Positions 6,573 through 12,517 are shown, counted from the stretch's first letter. The stretch: DNA of 12,517 nt from Christensenella sp. UBA4263 (GCA_002395225.1 DGWH01000048.1:1-12517), one strand, 5' to 3'. Numbers and translations: made by a program. Notes: a model not told the origin generated them from the sequence alone.

Positions 6573-8282
6573 TTGGAAAAACAGCTGGCAATGCAGATGC
6601 GGGGGATCACCAAGCGGTTCGGCCCGATCCTGGCCAATGACCATGTGGATCTGGATGTCTACCGCGGCGAAATCCTGGCCGTCCTGGGGGAGAACGGATG
6701 CGGGAAGACGACGCTGATGAACATGATTGCGGGGATCTATTTTCCGGATGAGGGGCATATCCTGATTGACGGGAAAGAGGTGGTGATCCGTTCCCCTAAG
6801 GATGCGTTTGAACATAAAATCGGAATGATTCACCAGCATTTCAAACTGGTGGATCTGTTTACCGCAGCAGAAAATATTGTGCTGGGGATTGAGGAAAAGG
6901 GCGAATATAACCTGAAAAAGGTGAACGCCCGGGTGGCGGAGATTTCGCAAAAGTACGGCTTTCACCTGGATCCGACCAAAAAAATCTACGACATGTCTGT
7001 TTCGGAAAAACAGACAGTGGAAATTCTCAAGGTCCTGTACCGCGGCGCGGATATTCTGATTCTGGATGAGCCGACGGCGGTATTGACGCCCCAGGAAATT
7101 ACCCGTCTGTTCAGTGTGCTGCGCCGGATGAGGGATGACGGGAAATCCATTCTCATCATCACCCACAAACTCAATGAGGTTCTTGAGGTCAGTGACCGGG
7201 TGGCGATTCTGCGCAAAGGGGAACACGTCGCCACGGTGAACACCGCCGAGACCAGTGAGGCCGAGCTGACGGAGCTGATGGTCGGGAAAAAGATCGACCT
7301 GAATATCAGCCGCTCGGACCCGGTCAATCCCCAGCCCCGGCTGATTGTGCGGGATCTGAACCTGGTCAGTCCGGAGGGACTGCAGGTGCTCAGAGACATT
7401 TCCTTTACGGCCAATGGCGGGGAAATCCTGGGAATTGCGGGAATCGCAGGCAGCGGACAGCGAGAACTGCTTGATACCATTGCGGGTCTGCAGAAACCGG
7501 CTAGCGGGGAGATTGTTTTCCACAATCCCAAAAAGGACAAGCCGGTGACGTTCTTCCACAAAAGCCTGAAGCGGGTGAGGGAACTGGGGAAAGCACATGC
7601 GTTCCATGACAGGAAAGGAAATGAGGTCAGCTTTGAGGGAATGAAGCGGCGCCAAATCCGGAAATGGGTGGAAAGCGGGGATGTGCTGTTCAAGGAAGAT
7701 GAGGTCATGGACCTGCGGAACAAAAATCCGCTGGAGATCCGGCAGCTGGGCATCCATCTGTCGTTTGTTCCGGAGGACCGCCTGGGGATGGGACTTGTGG
7801 CCAGCATGAACATTACGGACAATATGATGCTGCGCAGCTACCGCAAGGGAAGCGCGGGTATGCTGAACCGAAAACATCCCCGGGAGCAGGCGGAGGAAAT
7901 TGTCCGTGACCTTGAAATCTCCACGCCCAGTCTGACCACACCGGTGAGAAAACTGAGCGGCGGAAACGTGCAGAAGGTCCTGGTCGGACGTGAAATTGCC
8001 TTTACCCCCAAAGTCCTGATGGCCGCCTATCCGGTCCGGGGACTGGACATTAACAGCTCCTATGCGATCTACAATCTGCTGAACCACCAGAAAGAACAGG
8101 GCGTTGCCGTGATTTTCGTGGGCGAGGACCTGGATGTCCTTCTGGCACTCTGCGACCGGATTCTGGTCATGAACGGCGGAAAAGTGACGGGAATTGTCGA
8201 TGCCAGGATGGCCACCAAAGAGGAAATTGGTCTGCTCATGACCAAATCAGAGCGTCGGGAGGAGCGTGCAGCGAATGAGTGA
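6573..8282 (+). CDS. BMP-type nucleoside ABC transporter ATP-binding protein (fused double ATPase, YufO/NupO-like)
   Basis: Two ATPase halves lie in one chain of 569 residues. Half 1: Walker A GENGCGKTT at 39-47, signature SVSEKQ near 142-147 (degenerate; relatives have SVG-QQ), Walker B LILDEP at 162-167, switch His 198. Half 2: Walker A position GIAGSGQRE at 290-298 lacks the lysine, signature LSGGN at 461-465 is intact, the Walker B position is LMAAYP (482-487), and GEDLD replaces the switch His. One working ATP site is therefore expected: half-1 Walker A with half-2 signature. This asymmetry is normal in the family. Unusual are about 65 extra residues (about 319-385) before the PEDRLGMGLV block; relatives are nearer 510 residues. 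The start is probably TTG 6573: GGGGGAC lies 6 nt before it, exactly as in the binding-protein gene. ATG 6558 has no ribosome site. It overlaps the next gene by 8 bp. Confidence 0.9.
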   Translation: MEKQLAMQMRGITKRFGPILANDHVDLDVYRGEILAVLGENGCGKTTLMNMIAGIYFPDEGHILIDGKEVVIRSPKDAFEHKIGMIHQHFKLVDLFTAAENIVLGIEEKGEYNLKKVNARVAEISQKYGFHLDPTKKIYDMSVSEKQTVEILKVLYRGADILILDEPTAVLTPQEITRLFSVLRRMRDDGKSILIITHKLNEVLEVSDRVAILRKGEHVATVNTAETSEAELTELMVGKKIDLNISRSDPVNPQPRLIVRDLNLVSPEGLQVLRDISFTANGGEILGIAGIAGSGQRELLDTIAGLQKPASGEIVFHNPKKDKPVTFFHKSLKRVRELGKAHAFHDRKGNEVSFEGMKRRQIRKWVESGDVLFKEDEVMDLRNKNPLEIRQLGIHLSFVPEDRLGMGLVASMNITDNMMLRSYRKGSAGMLNRKHPREQAEEIVRDLEISTPSLTTPVRKLSGGNVQKVLVGREIAFTPKVLMAAYPVRGLDINSSYAIYNLLNHQKEQGVAVIFVGEDLDVLLALCDRILVMNGGKVTGIVDARMATKEEIGLLMTKSERREERAANE

Positions 8283-9390
8283 TAAACGACCCGGGGAAAG
8301 GGAACCGCTTTTCCACCTCAGCAGGCGTCATGCCATTCCCTGGTGGCAGGCCTGGGGAATCCGGGTACTTGCCATTTTTTTGGGCATGCTGGTCTGCGGT
8401 GTCGTGGCATTCCTTCTGATTGAGAAACTGCAGCAGCGTCCGGAGCGGATCGGGGATTTTTACTATGCGTTTATCAAGGGCGCGTTCGGGACTCAGCGGA
8501 AATTCTGGAAATTCCTGAAAAACATTGCCATTCTCCTGTGCATCGCCCTGGCGCTGACGCCGGCATTTCGGATGCATTTCTGGAATACAGGCGGGGAGGG
8601 CCAGACGCTGGTGGGTGTTCTGGCGTGCATTGCCGTGGATTTCTATCTCGGGGGAACCATTCCGGAGCCGCTGCTGCTGGTCCTGATGCTTGCGGCGTCA
8701 CTGCTGGCAGGCGCACTGTGGGGACTGCTCCCGGCCATTTGCCGGGCTCAATGGGGGACCAATGAAACCCTGTTTACGCTGATGATGAACTATGTGGCGA
8801 CCTATCTGGTAGCCTTTTTCCTGGAAGTGTGGGTCAAGAGCGGCTCCGGCGTCCTGCCGCAGATGAAAACCGGAAAACTGCCGACGCTGGGGAGCAACAG
8901 CTATCTGCTGATCATCCTGATTGTGCTGGCTCTGACGGTGTGTCTCTATATCTACCTGAACTACACGAAACACGGATACGAGATCAGCGTGGTGGGTGAA
9001 AGTGTGAAAACCGCCCGGTATGTGGGAATGAATGACAAAAAGGTCATTATCCGGACCATGCTCCTCAGCGGCGCACTGTGCGGACTGGCCGGCTACCTGA
9101 TCGGCGCCGGACTGGACCTTTCGGTCAGCACCCAGTCCGTGGGCGGGCAGGGCTTTACCGCGATCATGGTCAGCTGGCTGGCCAACTTTAATCCGCTGAT
9201 GATGATTCTGACCTCCGGCCTGATTCAGCTGCTGAATCAGGGAGCAGCACAGATCAGTCAGGATTTTGACGTATCCGGCGCGCTGCCTAACGTCATTGTG
9301 GGCATCATCCTGTTCTTTATCATCGGCAGTGAGTTTTTCGTGAACTATCGGATTCAGTTTATCCGGAAGGAAAAGGAGGCGGTCAAATGA
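8275..9390 (+). CDS. BMP-type nucleoside ABC transporter permease (YufP/NupP-like)
   Basis: This 371-residue polytopic membrane protein is one half of the nucleoside channel. About ten hydrophobic segments are visible, beginning at about 29-49 after a basic cytoplasmic N-terminus. Family signatures: NTGGEGQTLVG at 104-114 (relatives: N-G-EGQ-L-G), GTNETLFTLMMNYVATY at 161-177, TKHGYEISVVGESVKTARYVGMN at 231-253 (the cytoplasmic coupling loop facing the ATPase), and GGQGFTAIMVSWLANFNP at 290-307. ATG 8275 is chosen because GGGAGGAG (8257-8264) lies at usable spacing; an in-frame GTG at 8266 is too close to that site. The start lies within the ATPase gene, so translation is coupled. Confidence 0.92.
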   Translation: MSDKRPGEREPLFHLSRRHAIPWWQAWGIRVLAIFLGMLVCGVVAFLLIEKLQQRPERIGDFYYAFIKGAFGTQRKFWKFLKNIAILLCIALALTPAFRMHFWNTGGEGQTLVGVLACIAVDFYLGGTIPEPLLLVLMLAASLLAGALWGLLPAICRAQWGTNETLFTLMMNYVATYLVAFFLEVWVKSGSGVLPQMKTGKLPTLGSNSYLLIILIVLALTVCLYIYLNYTKHGYEISVVGESVKTARYVGMNDKKVIIRTMLLSGALCGLAGYLIGAGLDLSVSTQSVGGQGFTAIMVSWLANFNPLMMILTSGLIQLLNQGAAQISQDFDVSGALPNVIVGIILFFIIGSEFFVNYRIQFIRKEKEAVK

Positions 9391-10340
9391 ATATCTGGCT
9401 GAATTTTCTGATCGACTCCGTGGCGTTCGGGGCCACCTTCATCTACGGCTCCACCGGTGAAATTCTGACGGAGAAGGCCGGGCATCTGAATCTGGGCATC
9501 CCCGGGGTCATGTGCATGGGCGGTGCCGGCGGCTGCCTGATGCTGAACATGATCGGGAAAAGCGGACTGCCGCCCTTCATGATCGTGCTTCTGGGCATGC
9601 TGGGATCGGTGCTGTTTTCCGTGCTGTGCGGTCTGATCTATTCGTTTCTGACGGTCAGCCTGCGGGCGAACCAGAACGTGACCGGACTGGCCCTGACCAC
9701 CTTCGGCGTCGGCCTGATGAAAGTCATCATGATTAAACTGGATGCAACGGTTTATCTGGTGGGACCCAAGGAATATTATCGCTGGCCCTTTGCCGCGCGG
9801 CAGGACAGTCTGCAGGCACTGGGCATCCTCTTTTTTCTGGCCATCGCCATTGCCCTGATTGCAGGCTATGTGCTGACAAGGACCCGTGTCGGGCTTAACC
9901 TGCGGGCAGTGGGGGAAGCTCCGGCAACCGCGGATGCTGTGGGGATCAATGTCATCCGTTACAAGTACCTGGCCACGTGCATCGGCAGCGGGATCGCCGG
10001 GATGGGCGGATTCTACTACATCGTTGACTATATGGCTTCGCAGGAAGCGTACCTGAGCATTGAGGCACTGGGATGGCTGAGCATTGCCCTGGTCATCTTT
10101 GCCCTGTGGCGTCCGCCGATGACCATCATCGGGTCTACGGTCTTCGGCTTCCTGTTTTCCTGTTCAAGTTTCATTACAAACATCCCCGGCATCACCGTGA
10201 CGATGGCGATGAAACCCCTGCTCAGAATGCTGCCCTACGTGGTGACGATCCTGGTTCTGATTATCACCAGTATCAGGAACAAGCGGGAAAATCAGCCTCC
10301 GGCCAGTCTGGGACAGAGCTATTTCCGCGAGGACAGATAA
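9387..10340 (+). CDS. BMP-type nucleoside ABC transporter permease (YufQ/NupQ-like)
   Basis: This 317-residue membrane protein is the second channel subunit. The start MNIWLNFLIDSVAFGATFIYGSTGEILTEKAGHLNLGIPGVM matches the family pattern in which a first helix is followed by 'GE-L-E-AG-LNLGI-G'. The coupling loop is TRTRVGLNLRAVGEAPATADAVGINVIRYKY (about 164-194). Eight to nine hydrophobic segments are present, with a basic tail after about 287. ATG 9387 overlaps the previous stop as ATGA and is preceded by AAAAGGAGG (9371-9379). It is the last gene of the operon and is followed by a strong terminator 71 bp downstream. Together with the binding protein and ATPase it makes a complete importer; no nucleosidase or deaminase gene is linked to it here. 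Confidence 0.92.
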   Translation: MNIWLNFLIDSVAFGATFIYGSTGEILTEKAGHLNLGIPGVMCMGGAGGCLMLNMIGKSGLPPFMIVLLGMLGSVLFSVLCGLIYSFLTVSLRANQNVTGLALTTFGVGLMKVIMIKLDATVYLVGPKEYYRWPFAARQDSLQALGILFFLAIAIALIAGYVLTRTRVGLNLRAVGEAPATADAVGINVIRYKYLATCIGSGIAGMGGFYYIVDYMASQEAYLSIEALGWLSIALVIFALWRPPMTIIGSTVFGFLFSCSSFITNIPGITVTMAMKPLLRMLPYVVTILVLIITSIRNKRENQPPASLGQSYFREDR

Positions 10341-10411
10341 TGAAAACCAGAGGCTATTCCGGTGGACTTTGACAGTGTCAGGTTCAAACCAACGTAAAAT
10401 GGAATAAAATC

Positions 10412-10440
10412 AAACGGCGTGACTTGGTCACGCCGTTTTT
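10412..10440 (+). terminator. Strong, probably bidirectional terminator between convergent operons
   Basis: ACGGCGTGAC (10414-10423) pairs perfectly with GTCACGCCGT (10427-10436) across a TTG loop, with AA/TT extending the stem and a T run to 10440 followed by GTTTT. Read on the other strand, the hairpin is followed by TTTGATTTTATT, also U-rich. It can therefore end both the + strand nucleoside operon and the - strand regulator operon. Confidence 0.92.
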
Positions 10441-10615
10441 GTTTTGCCATCAGTTTATAAAGTTGAGCCATCCGCATTCTTCATGCATCAGGTGGAAGTT
10501 CAAAATAGGATCAGAATAGTCTCTGGGGTAAACTAAATGGAGCCTGGAATAAACAAATGGAACCGAATAGTGTATTGCCTCTCTGGTTATGGCATTCGGA
10601 TTTGGTGCGTAGAAA
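10441..10615. other. Intergenic spacer with a short imperfect direct repeat
   Basis: This spacer lies between the terminator and the 3' end of the SdpI-like gene. I see no gene here. Two imperfect copies of a 15-16 base unit sharing AAATGGARCC lie at 10529-10544 and 10549-10564, 20 bp apart. The stretch is more AT-rich than the flanking genes. It may be a decayed mobile-element edge, but nothing recognisable remains. Confidence 0.35.
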
Positions 10616-11200
10616 TCAGAGAAGAAGCAGAATACCTGCTGCAAAGGCAATGAGGGAAAGAATCCGGAAAAGCGGGCGTGCCCGCCGATGCGTTTCGGAC
10701 CAGGCGGCCAGGGAGGCCAGAGTCCGGGCTGTCCGGATTCCCCAGATGCTGCCAAAGGGAAGAGCGGGAAGGGCCTGTGCGTAGATCCACAGGACGCAGC
10801 CGGCGGCCATACAGGCGGTCTGGGGCAGGGAGGGCTGGAGCAAAACGGCGCCGGCTTTATACCAGATCAGGTAAATGTGGAGGATGGCGAGGGCGTCAAC
10901 CAGAAGAAGCCCGGGGACGGCAAGGGCCAGGAAGGAAAGGAGATTCAGCACTTTCCCGCCTCTGACCTGATCGTTTTTCTGCTCGATACGGGCTCGCCGG
11001 TCTGCCAGCAGGGAAAGACCCAGAAAAAGGGCAATCCAGAGGGTGAAAAAGAGCCTTGAGGCGGTCGTGCCGGGCAGAATCCAGGTTTGTCGGGGCAGCT
11101 GGCCAATGTTCAGGGAAATCAGCAGCAGGCCCAGGTATTTGGCCACTGGGAATGTTCCGAGCAGAACGGCGCCGGGTTTATGTTTCTTTGAACGCTGCAC
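10616..11200 (-). CDS. SdpI-like polytopic membrane protein co-operonic with the GntR regulator
   Basis: This protein of about 194 residues has some six hydrophobic segments (roughly 11-30, 47-66, 86-106, 107-121, 128-148, 177-194). The key evidence is the stretch LPFGSIWGIRTARTLASLAAW-ETHR: GIRT at 154-157, TL at 160-161, W167 and THR 170-172. This is the SdpI signature (N--IGIRTPWTL---W--THR). An earlier LPRQ...G...S segment (about 35-50) resembles a decayed DUF1648 region, which often precedes SdpI. In B. subtilis, SdpI gives immunity to the SDP cannibalism toxin and traps its cognate repressor at the membrane. Whether this protein does either is unknown. GGAGG (- strand, just above 11206) lies 8 nt before GTG 11200 but only 2 nt before ATG 11206, so GTG is preferred; ATG is possible. 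The gene overlaps the regulator gene by about 23 bp. Confidence 0.72.
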   Translation of the reverse strand: MQRSKKHKPGAVLLGTFPVAKYLGLLLISLNIGQLPRQTWILPGTTASRLFFTLWIALFLGLSLLADRRARIEQKNDQVRGGKVLNLLSFLALAVPGLLLVDALAILHIYLIWYKAGAVLLQPSLPQTACMAAGCVLWIYAQALPALPFGSIWGIRTARTLASLAAWSETHRRARPLFRILSLIAFAAGILLLL

Positions 11201-11906
11201 GTTCATCGCCTCCGAACGGTTCAAAATAGTCGACATAGGTGGTATAGATCCGGGAACCGATGCGCCGGATGCCGCCGTACAGATGCCGGTGCAGGAGCGG
11301 CTCAAGGTCCGTGGTATTTCCACTCTCGATCAGGTGGAGGAGCTGCCCGTGCTCCTCAAGGACATCCGGTACGTTGTTGCCACTTAGAATATCCAGCATG
11401 CAGAACCGGGTGTAACTGGACTGCGGACTGCTGAGTCGCTGCCAGAGATAGTCAAGGTTCATTCGCCGGAACCATTCACTGTGCATGCTCAGATCGACGG
11501 TGAGAAAACGGGAAGTGTCAAAGGCCTCGCGGTCATCAAAATACGGTGCGGCAACGTCCTTCAGCTGATAAAACAGAAAGCGGACCCGTTCAACATCCGC
11601 CGGGTTGCAGGCAGCAATGTAATCCCGCAAAACCATGGTCTCAACCGCAAATCGTTCATAGATGAGCTGATTGATGATGTTCAGGTTCAGTTTGGTGACG
11701 ATGCTCCCGCGTTTTGGCTCAATCCGGATGAGACCGTTTGACTGCAGGCGCTGAAGAAGACTTCGGGCAGGCGTTCTGGACAGCCCGAAACGCTGACAGA
11801 GCGAGCTTTCACTGATGATTTCCCCCGGTTTGTGGACAAACTGAAGAATTTCCGCTTCCAGCATCTTGTACTGCTGTTCATGATCCAGCAGGACTTCGGC
11901 TGCCAT
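11178..11906 (-). CDS. GntR-family transcriptional regulator, FCD (FadR) subfamily
   Basis: This 242-residue DNA-binding protein has a winged helix at about 15-70 (ISESSLCQRFGLSRTPARSLLQRLQSNGLI, wing EPKRGSIV at 63-70). An all-helical FCD effector domain follows at about 78-215. Candidate metal/effector ligands of FCD domains are visible: D138 and H142 (DLSMH), H186 (EEHGQLLHLI) and H208 (HRHLYGG). Members of this subfamily usually repress catabolic or transport genes until a small carboxylate binds; the ligand here is unknown. ATG 11906 follows GAGGTGG by 6 nt. An in-frame ATG at 11921 lies in front of that site and is rejected. Its own promoter is adjacent to a CTTGTATACAAG palindrome, so autoregulation is likely. 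The downstream partner is the overlapping SdpI-like gene. Confidence 0.9.
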   Translation of the reverse strand: MAAEVLLDHEQQYKMLEAEILQFVHKPGEIISESSLCQRFGLSRTPARSLLQRLQSNGLIRIEPKRGSIVTKLNLNIINQLIYERFAVETMVLRDYIAACNPADVERVRFLFYQLKDVAAPYFDDREAFDTSRFLTVDLSMHSEWFRRMNLDYLWQRLSSPQSSYTRFCMLDILSGNNVPDVLEEHGQLLHLIESGNTTDLEPLLHRHLYGGIRRIGSRIYTTYVDYFEPFGGDERAAFKET

Positions 11907-12054
11907 AAGAAACCACCTCATTTCAGGACATTCGCGTTATTCCGGAATTTCGGACAATCGTCGCAAAGAGGCACAGGATCGGTCTGGTGCAGCCGGCCTG
12001 GGTGTATACTTGGCTGGGACCGGACATAGCTCGGCCTGCTGTATGTCAGGATTA

Positions 12055-12083
12055 ATCATAAGAGAAAGCGGACGGAATGTCAA
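12055..12083 (-). promoter_or_regulatory. Sigma-A promoter of the gntR-sdpI operon
   Basis: On the - strand, TTGACA (12083 down to 12078), a 17-bp spacer and TATGAT (12060 down to 12055) form a near-consensus promoter. Transcription would start near 12048, leaving a leader of about 140 nt before the regulator's ATG. A weak GTATAC-centred site (GTGTATACTTG, about 12002-12012) lies in that leader and may be a third, low-affinity operator. Confidence 0.82.
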
Positions 12084-12086
12084 TAT

Positions 12087-12098
12087 CTTGTATACAAG
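12087..12098. promoter_or_regulatory. Operator 1: perfect palindrome CTTGTATACAAG
   Basis: This perfect 12-bp palindrome is of the TTGTATACAA type bound by several FCD-subfamily GntR regulators (for example MatR-type sites). It sits 3 bp upstream of the -35 of the regulator's own promoter. By position it could serve autoregulation and work with operator 2. Binding by the local GntR protein is inferred from proximity and motif class. Confidence 0.7.
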
Positions 12099-12239
12099 CA
12101 GTAAAAAACAGCCGGACACAGGACGAAGGAAAACGCCGCAGGCGAAAATGCTGCCTGGGGAAAGCACAGCGGAAAATTGTGCGGGAACTGGCTTGTCCGG
12201 CGGGAAAGAAATTTTTTTGGGAAATGATGGAAAAGGGAC
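12099..12239. other. Spacer between the two operators, no gene seen
   Basis: The 141 bp between the operators contain an eight-base inverted repeat, GCCGGACA (12111-12118) and TGTCCGGC (12194-12201), set close to each operator. An open frame runs through on the + strand but has no ribosome site, is rich in Lys/Arg and resembles no protein I know. I treat it as non-coding. Confidence 0.4.
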
Positions 12240-12269
12240 TTGAAAGGACGGAATGCTTCATGGTATCAT
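12240..12269 (+). promoter_or_regulatory. Divergent sigma-A promoter, apparently without its gene
   Basis: TTGAAA (12240-12245), an 18-bp spacer and TATCAT (12264-12269) form a good promoter pointing away from gntR. Its -10 overlaps operator 2, a classical repression layout. Downstream there is a palindromic leader and an AGGAGG (12306-12311), but no standard start codon at usable distance. Confidence 0.65.
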
Positions 12270-12278
12270 GTATACAAG
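12267..12278. promoter_or_regulatory. Operator 2: CATGTATACAAG over the divergent promoter
   Basis: It is identical to operator 1 except at its second base (A for T), with centres exactly 180 bp apart, close to 17 helical turns. It covers the -10 and start-point region of the + strand promoter, so a bound repressor would block initiation. The in-phase spacing would also allow a loop with operator 1; that part is inference. Confidence 0.68.
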
Positions 12279-12281
12279 AAG

Positions 12282-12311
12282 CACGGCAGTGCCGTGTAAA
12301 AAACGAGGAGG
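12282..12311 (+). promoter_or_regulatory. Leader hairpin and orphan ribosome binding site
   Basis: CACGGC (12282-12287) and GCCGTG (12291-12296) form a perfect hairpin around AGT just after the predicted transcription start. AGGAGG follows at 12306-12311. At 5-10 bases after it there is no ATG, GTG or TTG; the first possible triplet is CTG 12320. This is what would remain if the start of the regulated gene had been cut away. Confidence 0.5.
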
Positions 12312-12347
12312 AATCCATACTGGAGAGTTCAAAGTTCATCAATTCTG

Positions 12348-12385
12348 AAATGTTCGTCGAAAAAAAGGCGAACATTTTTGTTTTT
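12348..12385 (+). terminator. Intrinsic terminator in front of the transposase-like gene
   Basis: AAATGTTCG (12348-12356) pairs with CGAACATTT (12369-12377), extended inward by T-G and C-G pairs around an A-rich loop. T runs follow at 12375-12379 and 12381-12385. It would stop transcripts from the orphan promoter at 12240-12269 before they reach the next gene. Confidence 0.75.
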
Positions 12386-12389
12386 AGGG

Positions 12390-12424
12390 AATATATAATT
12401 CGTAACTTTAGTTATGAATATATT
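12390..12424. repeat. AT-rich imperfect palindrome
   Basis: ATTCGTAAC (12398-12406) pairs with GTTATGAAT (12411-12419) around TTTA, with one G-T mismatch. The outer AATATAT and ATATATT sequences extend the symmetry with a three-base offset. It lies just upstream of the -35 of the transposase promoter and may be a transposase-binding end or an operator. Confidence 0.45.
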
Positions 12425-12425
12425 A

Positions 12426-12454
12426 TTAACAGGGATAGCGTTATGTAATATAAT
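12426..12454 (+). promoter_or_regulatory. Sigma-A promoter of the transposase-like gene
   Basis: TTAACA (12426-12431), a 17-bp spacer and a perfect TATAAT (12449-12454) precede the terminal partial gene by 40 bp. Confidence 0.72.
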
Positions 12455-12493
12455 GGCACCAGATGATCAAAAAAGAAGGAGACCCCCTAGTAA

Positions 12494-12517
12494 ATGGCCA
12501 TTGTATTTCAACACGAT
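12494..12517 (+). CDS. Start of a probable transposase (8 codons, runs off the window)
   Basis: ATG 12494 opens MAIVFQHD and continues past the window end. AAGGAG (12476-12481) lies upstream with a rather long spacing of 12 nt. The peptide resembles the N-terminus of large Bacillota transposases that begin MA-(I/F)-(hydrophobic)-x-HD followed by K-GITY-YES (IS1634-like), but eight residues are too few for a firm call. Supporting context is the abrupt AT-rich composition, a dedicated promoter and the upstream terminator. Confidence 0.4.

Larger units (their letters stand above)
12320..12517 (+). mobile_element. Probable left end of an insertion sequence (boundary approximate)
   Basis: From about 12320 the DNA turns sharply AT-rich compared with everything to the left. 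It holds, in order, a terminator that could shield the element from outside transcription, a long imperfect palindrome (about 12390-12424), a consensus promoter and the start of a transposase-like gene. The exact terminal inverted repeat and target duplication cannot be seen because the right end is outside the window. Confidence 0.5.

Noticed and set aside
6351..8087. A 578-codon open frame on the - strand across the ATPase gene
   Set aside because: It is an antisense shadow of a real GC-rich gene: rich in Arg, His, Pro and Gln, no ribosome site, no domain, and it crosses the end of the binding-protein gene.
10370..10398. TGACAGTGTCA followed by GGTTCAAACC, resembling a tRNA T-arm
   Set aside because: No acceptor, D-arm or anticodon stem can be folded around it. 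The resemblance is chance.
10450..10755. A 101-codon - strand open frame overlapping the end of the SdpI-like gene
   Set aside because: It overlaps the better-supported membrane protein in another frame and shows no family features. A decayed transposase end was considered, but no motif supports it.
10688..11387. Three + strand open frames opposite the SdpI-like and GntR genes
   Set aside because: They are antisense to two genes that have ribosome sites, membrane segments or a DNA-binding domain, and have composition typical of shadows.
12077..12448. A 123-codon + strand open frame through both operators and the terminator
   Set aside because: No ribosome site at its start, Lys/Arg-rich in the first half and AT-driven in the second half, and it runs through a terminator hairpin. 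The part after CTG 12320 follows an AGGAGG, but a CTG start is too weak to support a gene.

Overview
The window looks like chromosomal DNA of a GC-rich Bacillota, most likely a clostridial lineage. This is inference, not a database match. It rests on strong AGGAGG-type ribosome binding sites, tight ATGA overlaps, U-tailed hairpin terminators, textbook sigma-A promoters, a GntR/FCD regulator and an SdpI-type membrane protein. No rRNA, tRNA or CRISPR array was seen.

Left (1-3199, + strand): the distal part of a dipeptide/oligopeptide ABC importer operon. It holds the end of a DppB/OppB-type permease, a complete DppC/OppC-type permease and the two ATPases DppD and DppF, closed by a strong terminator. 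The solute-binding protein is not in view.

Centre (3200-4801): a monocistronic M20 metallo-amidohydrolase of the AbgB type with its own leader and terminator. It could trim an imported peptide or N-acyl/aminobenzoyl amino acid in the cytosol.

Centre-right (4802-10440, + strand): a BMP/PnrA-type nucleoside ABC importer: binding protein, fused double-domain ATPase and two permeases. Upstream are an excellent promoter, a 13/13 match to the PurBox consensus and two AT-rich palindromes. A hairpin after the binding-protein gene probably lowers expression of the downstream transporter genes. The ATPase has about 65 extra residues in its second nucleotide-binding half. Its best start is a TTG whose ribosome site copies that of the binding protein.

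Right (10441-12320): a convergent (- strand) two-gene operon encoding a GntR/FCD regulator and, overlapping it, a small polytopic membrane protein with the SdpI signature (GIRT..TL...W..THR). The layout recalls the Bacillus subtilis sdpRI autoregulator/immunity pair, but with a GntR protein in place of the ArsR-type SdpR. A perfect CTTGTATACAAG palindrome abuts the regulator's promoter. A second, near-perfect copy exactly 180 bp away overlaps the -10 of a divergent promoter.

Far right (12320-12517): composition switches abruptly to AT-rich. The divergent promoter and its AGGAGG lead to no ATG/GTG/TTG-started gene. Instead there is a terminator, a long palindrome, a new promoter and the first eight codons of a probable transposase. 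The simplest reading is that an insertion sequence landed just after the ribosome binding site of the regulator's target gene and disconnected it. The most novel candidate in the window is therefore the GntR-SdpI module with its paired operators and orphaned target promoter.
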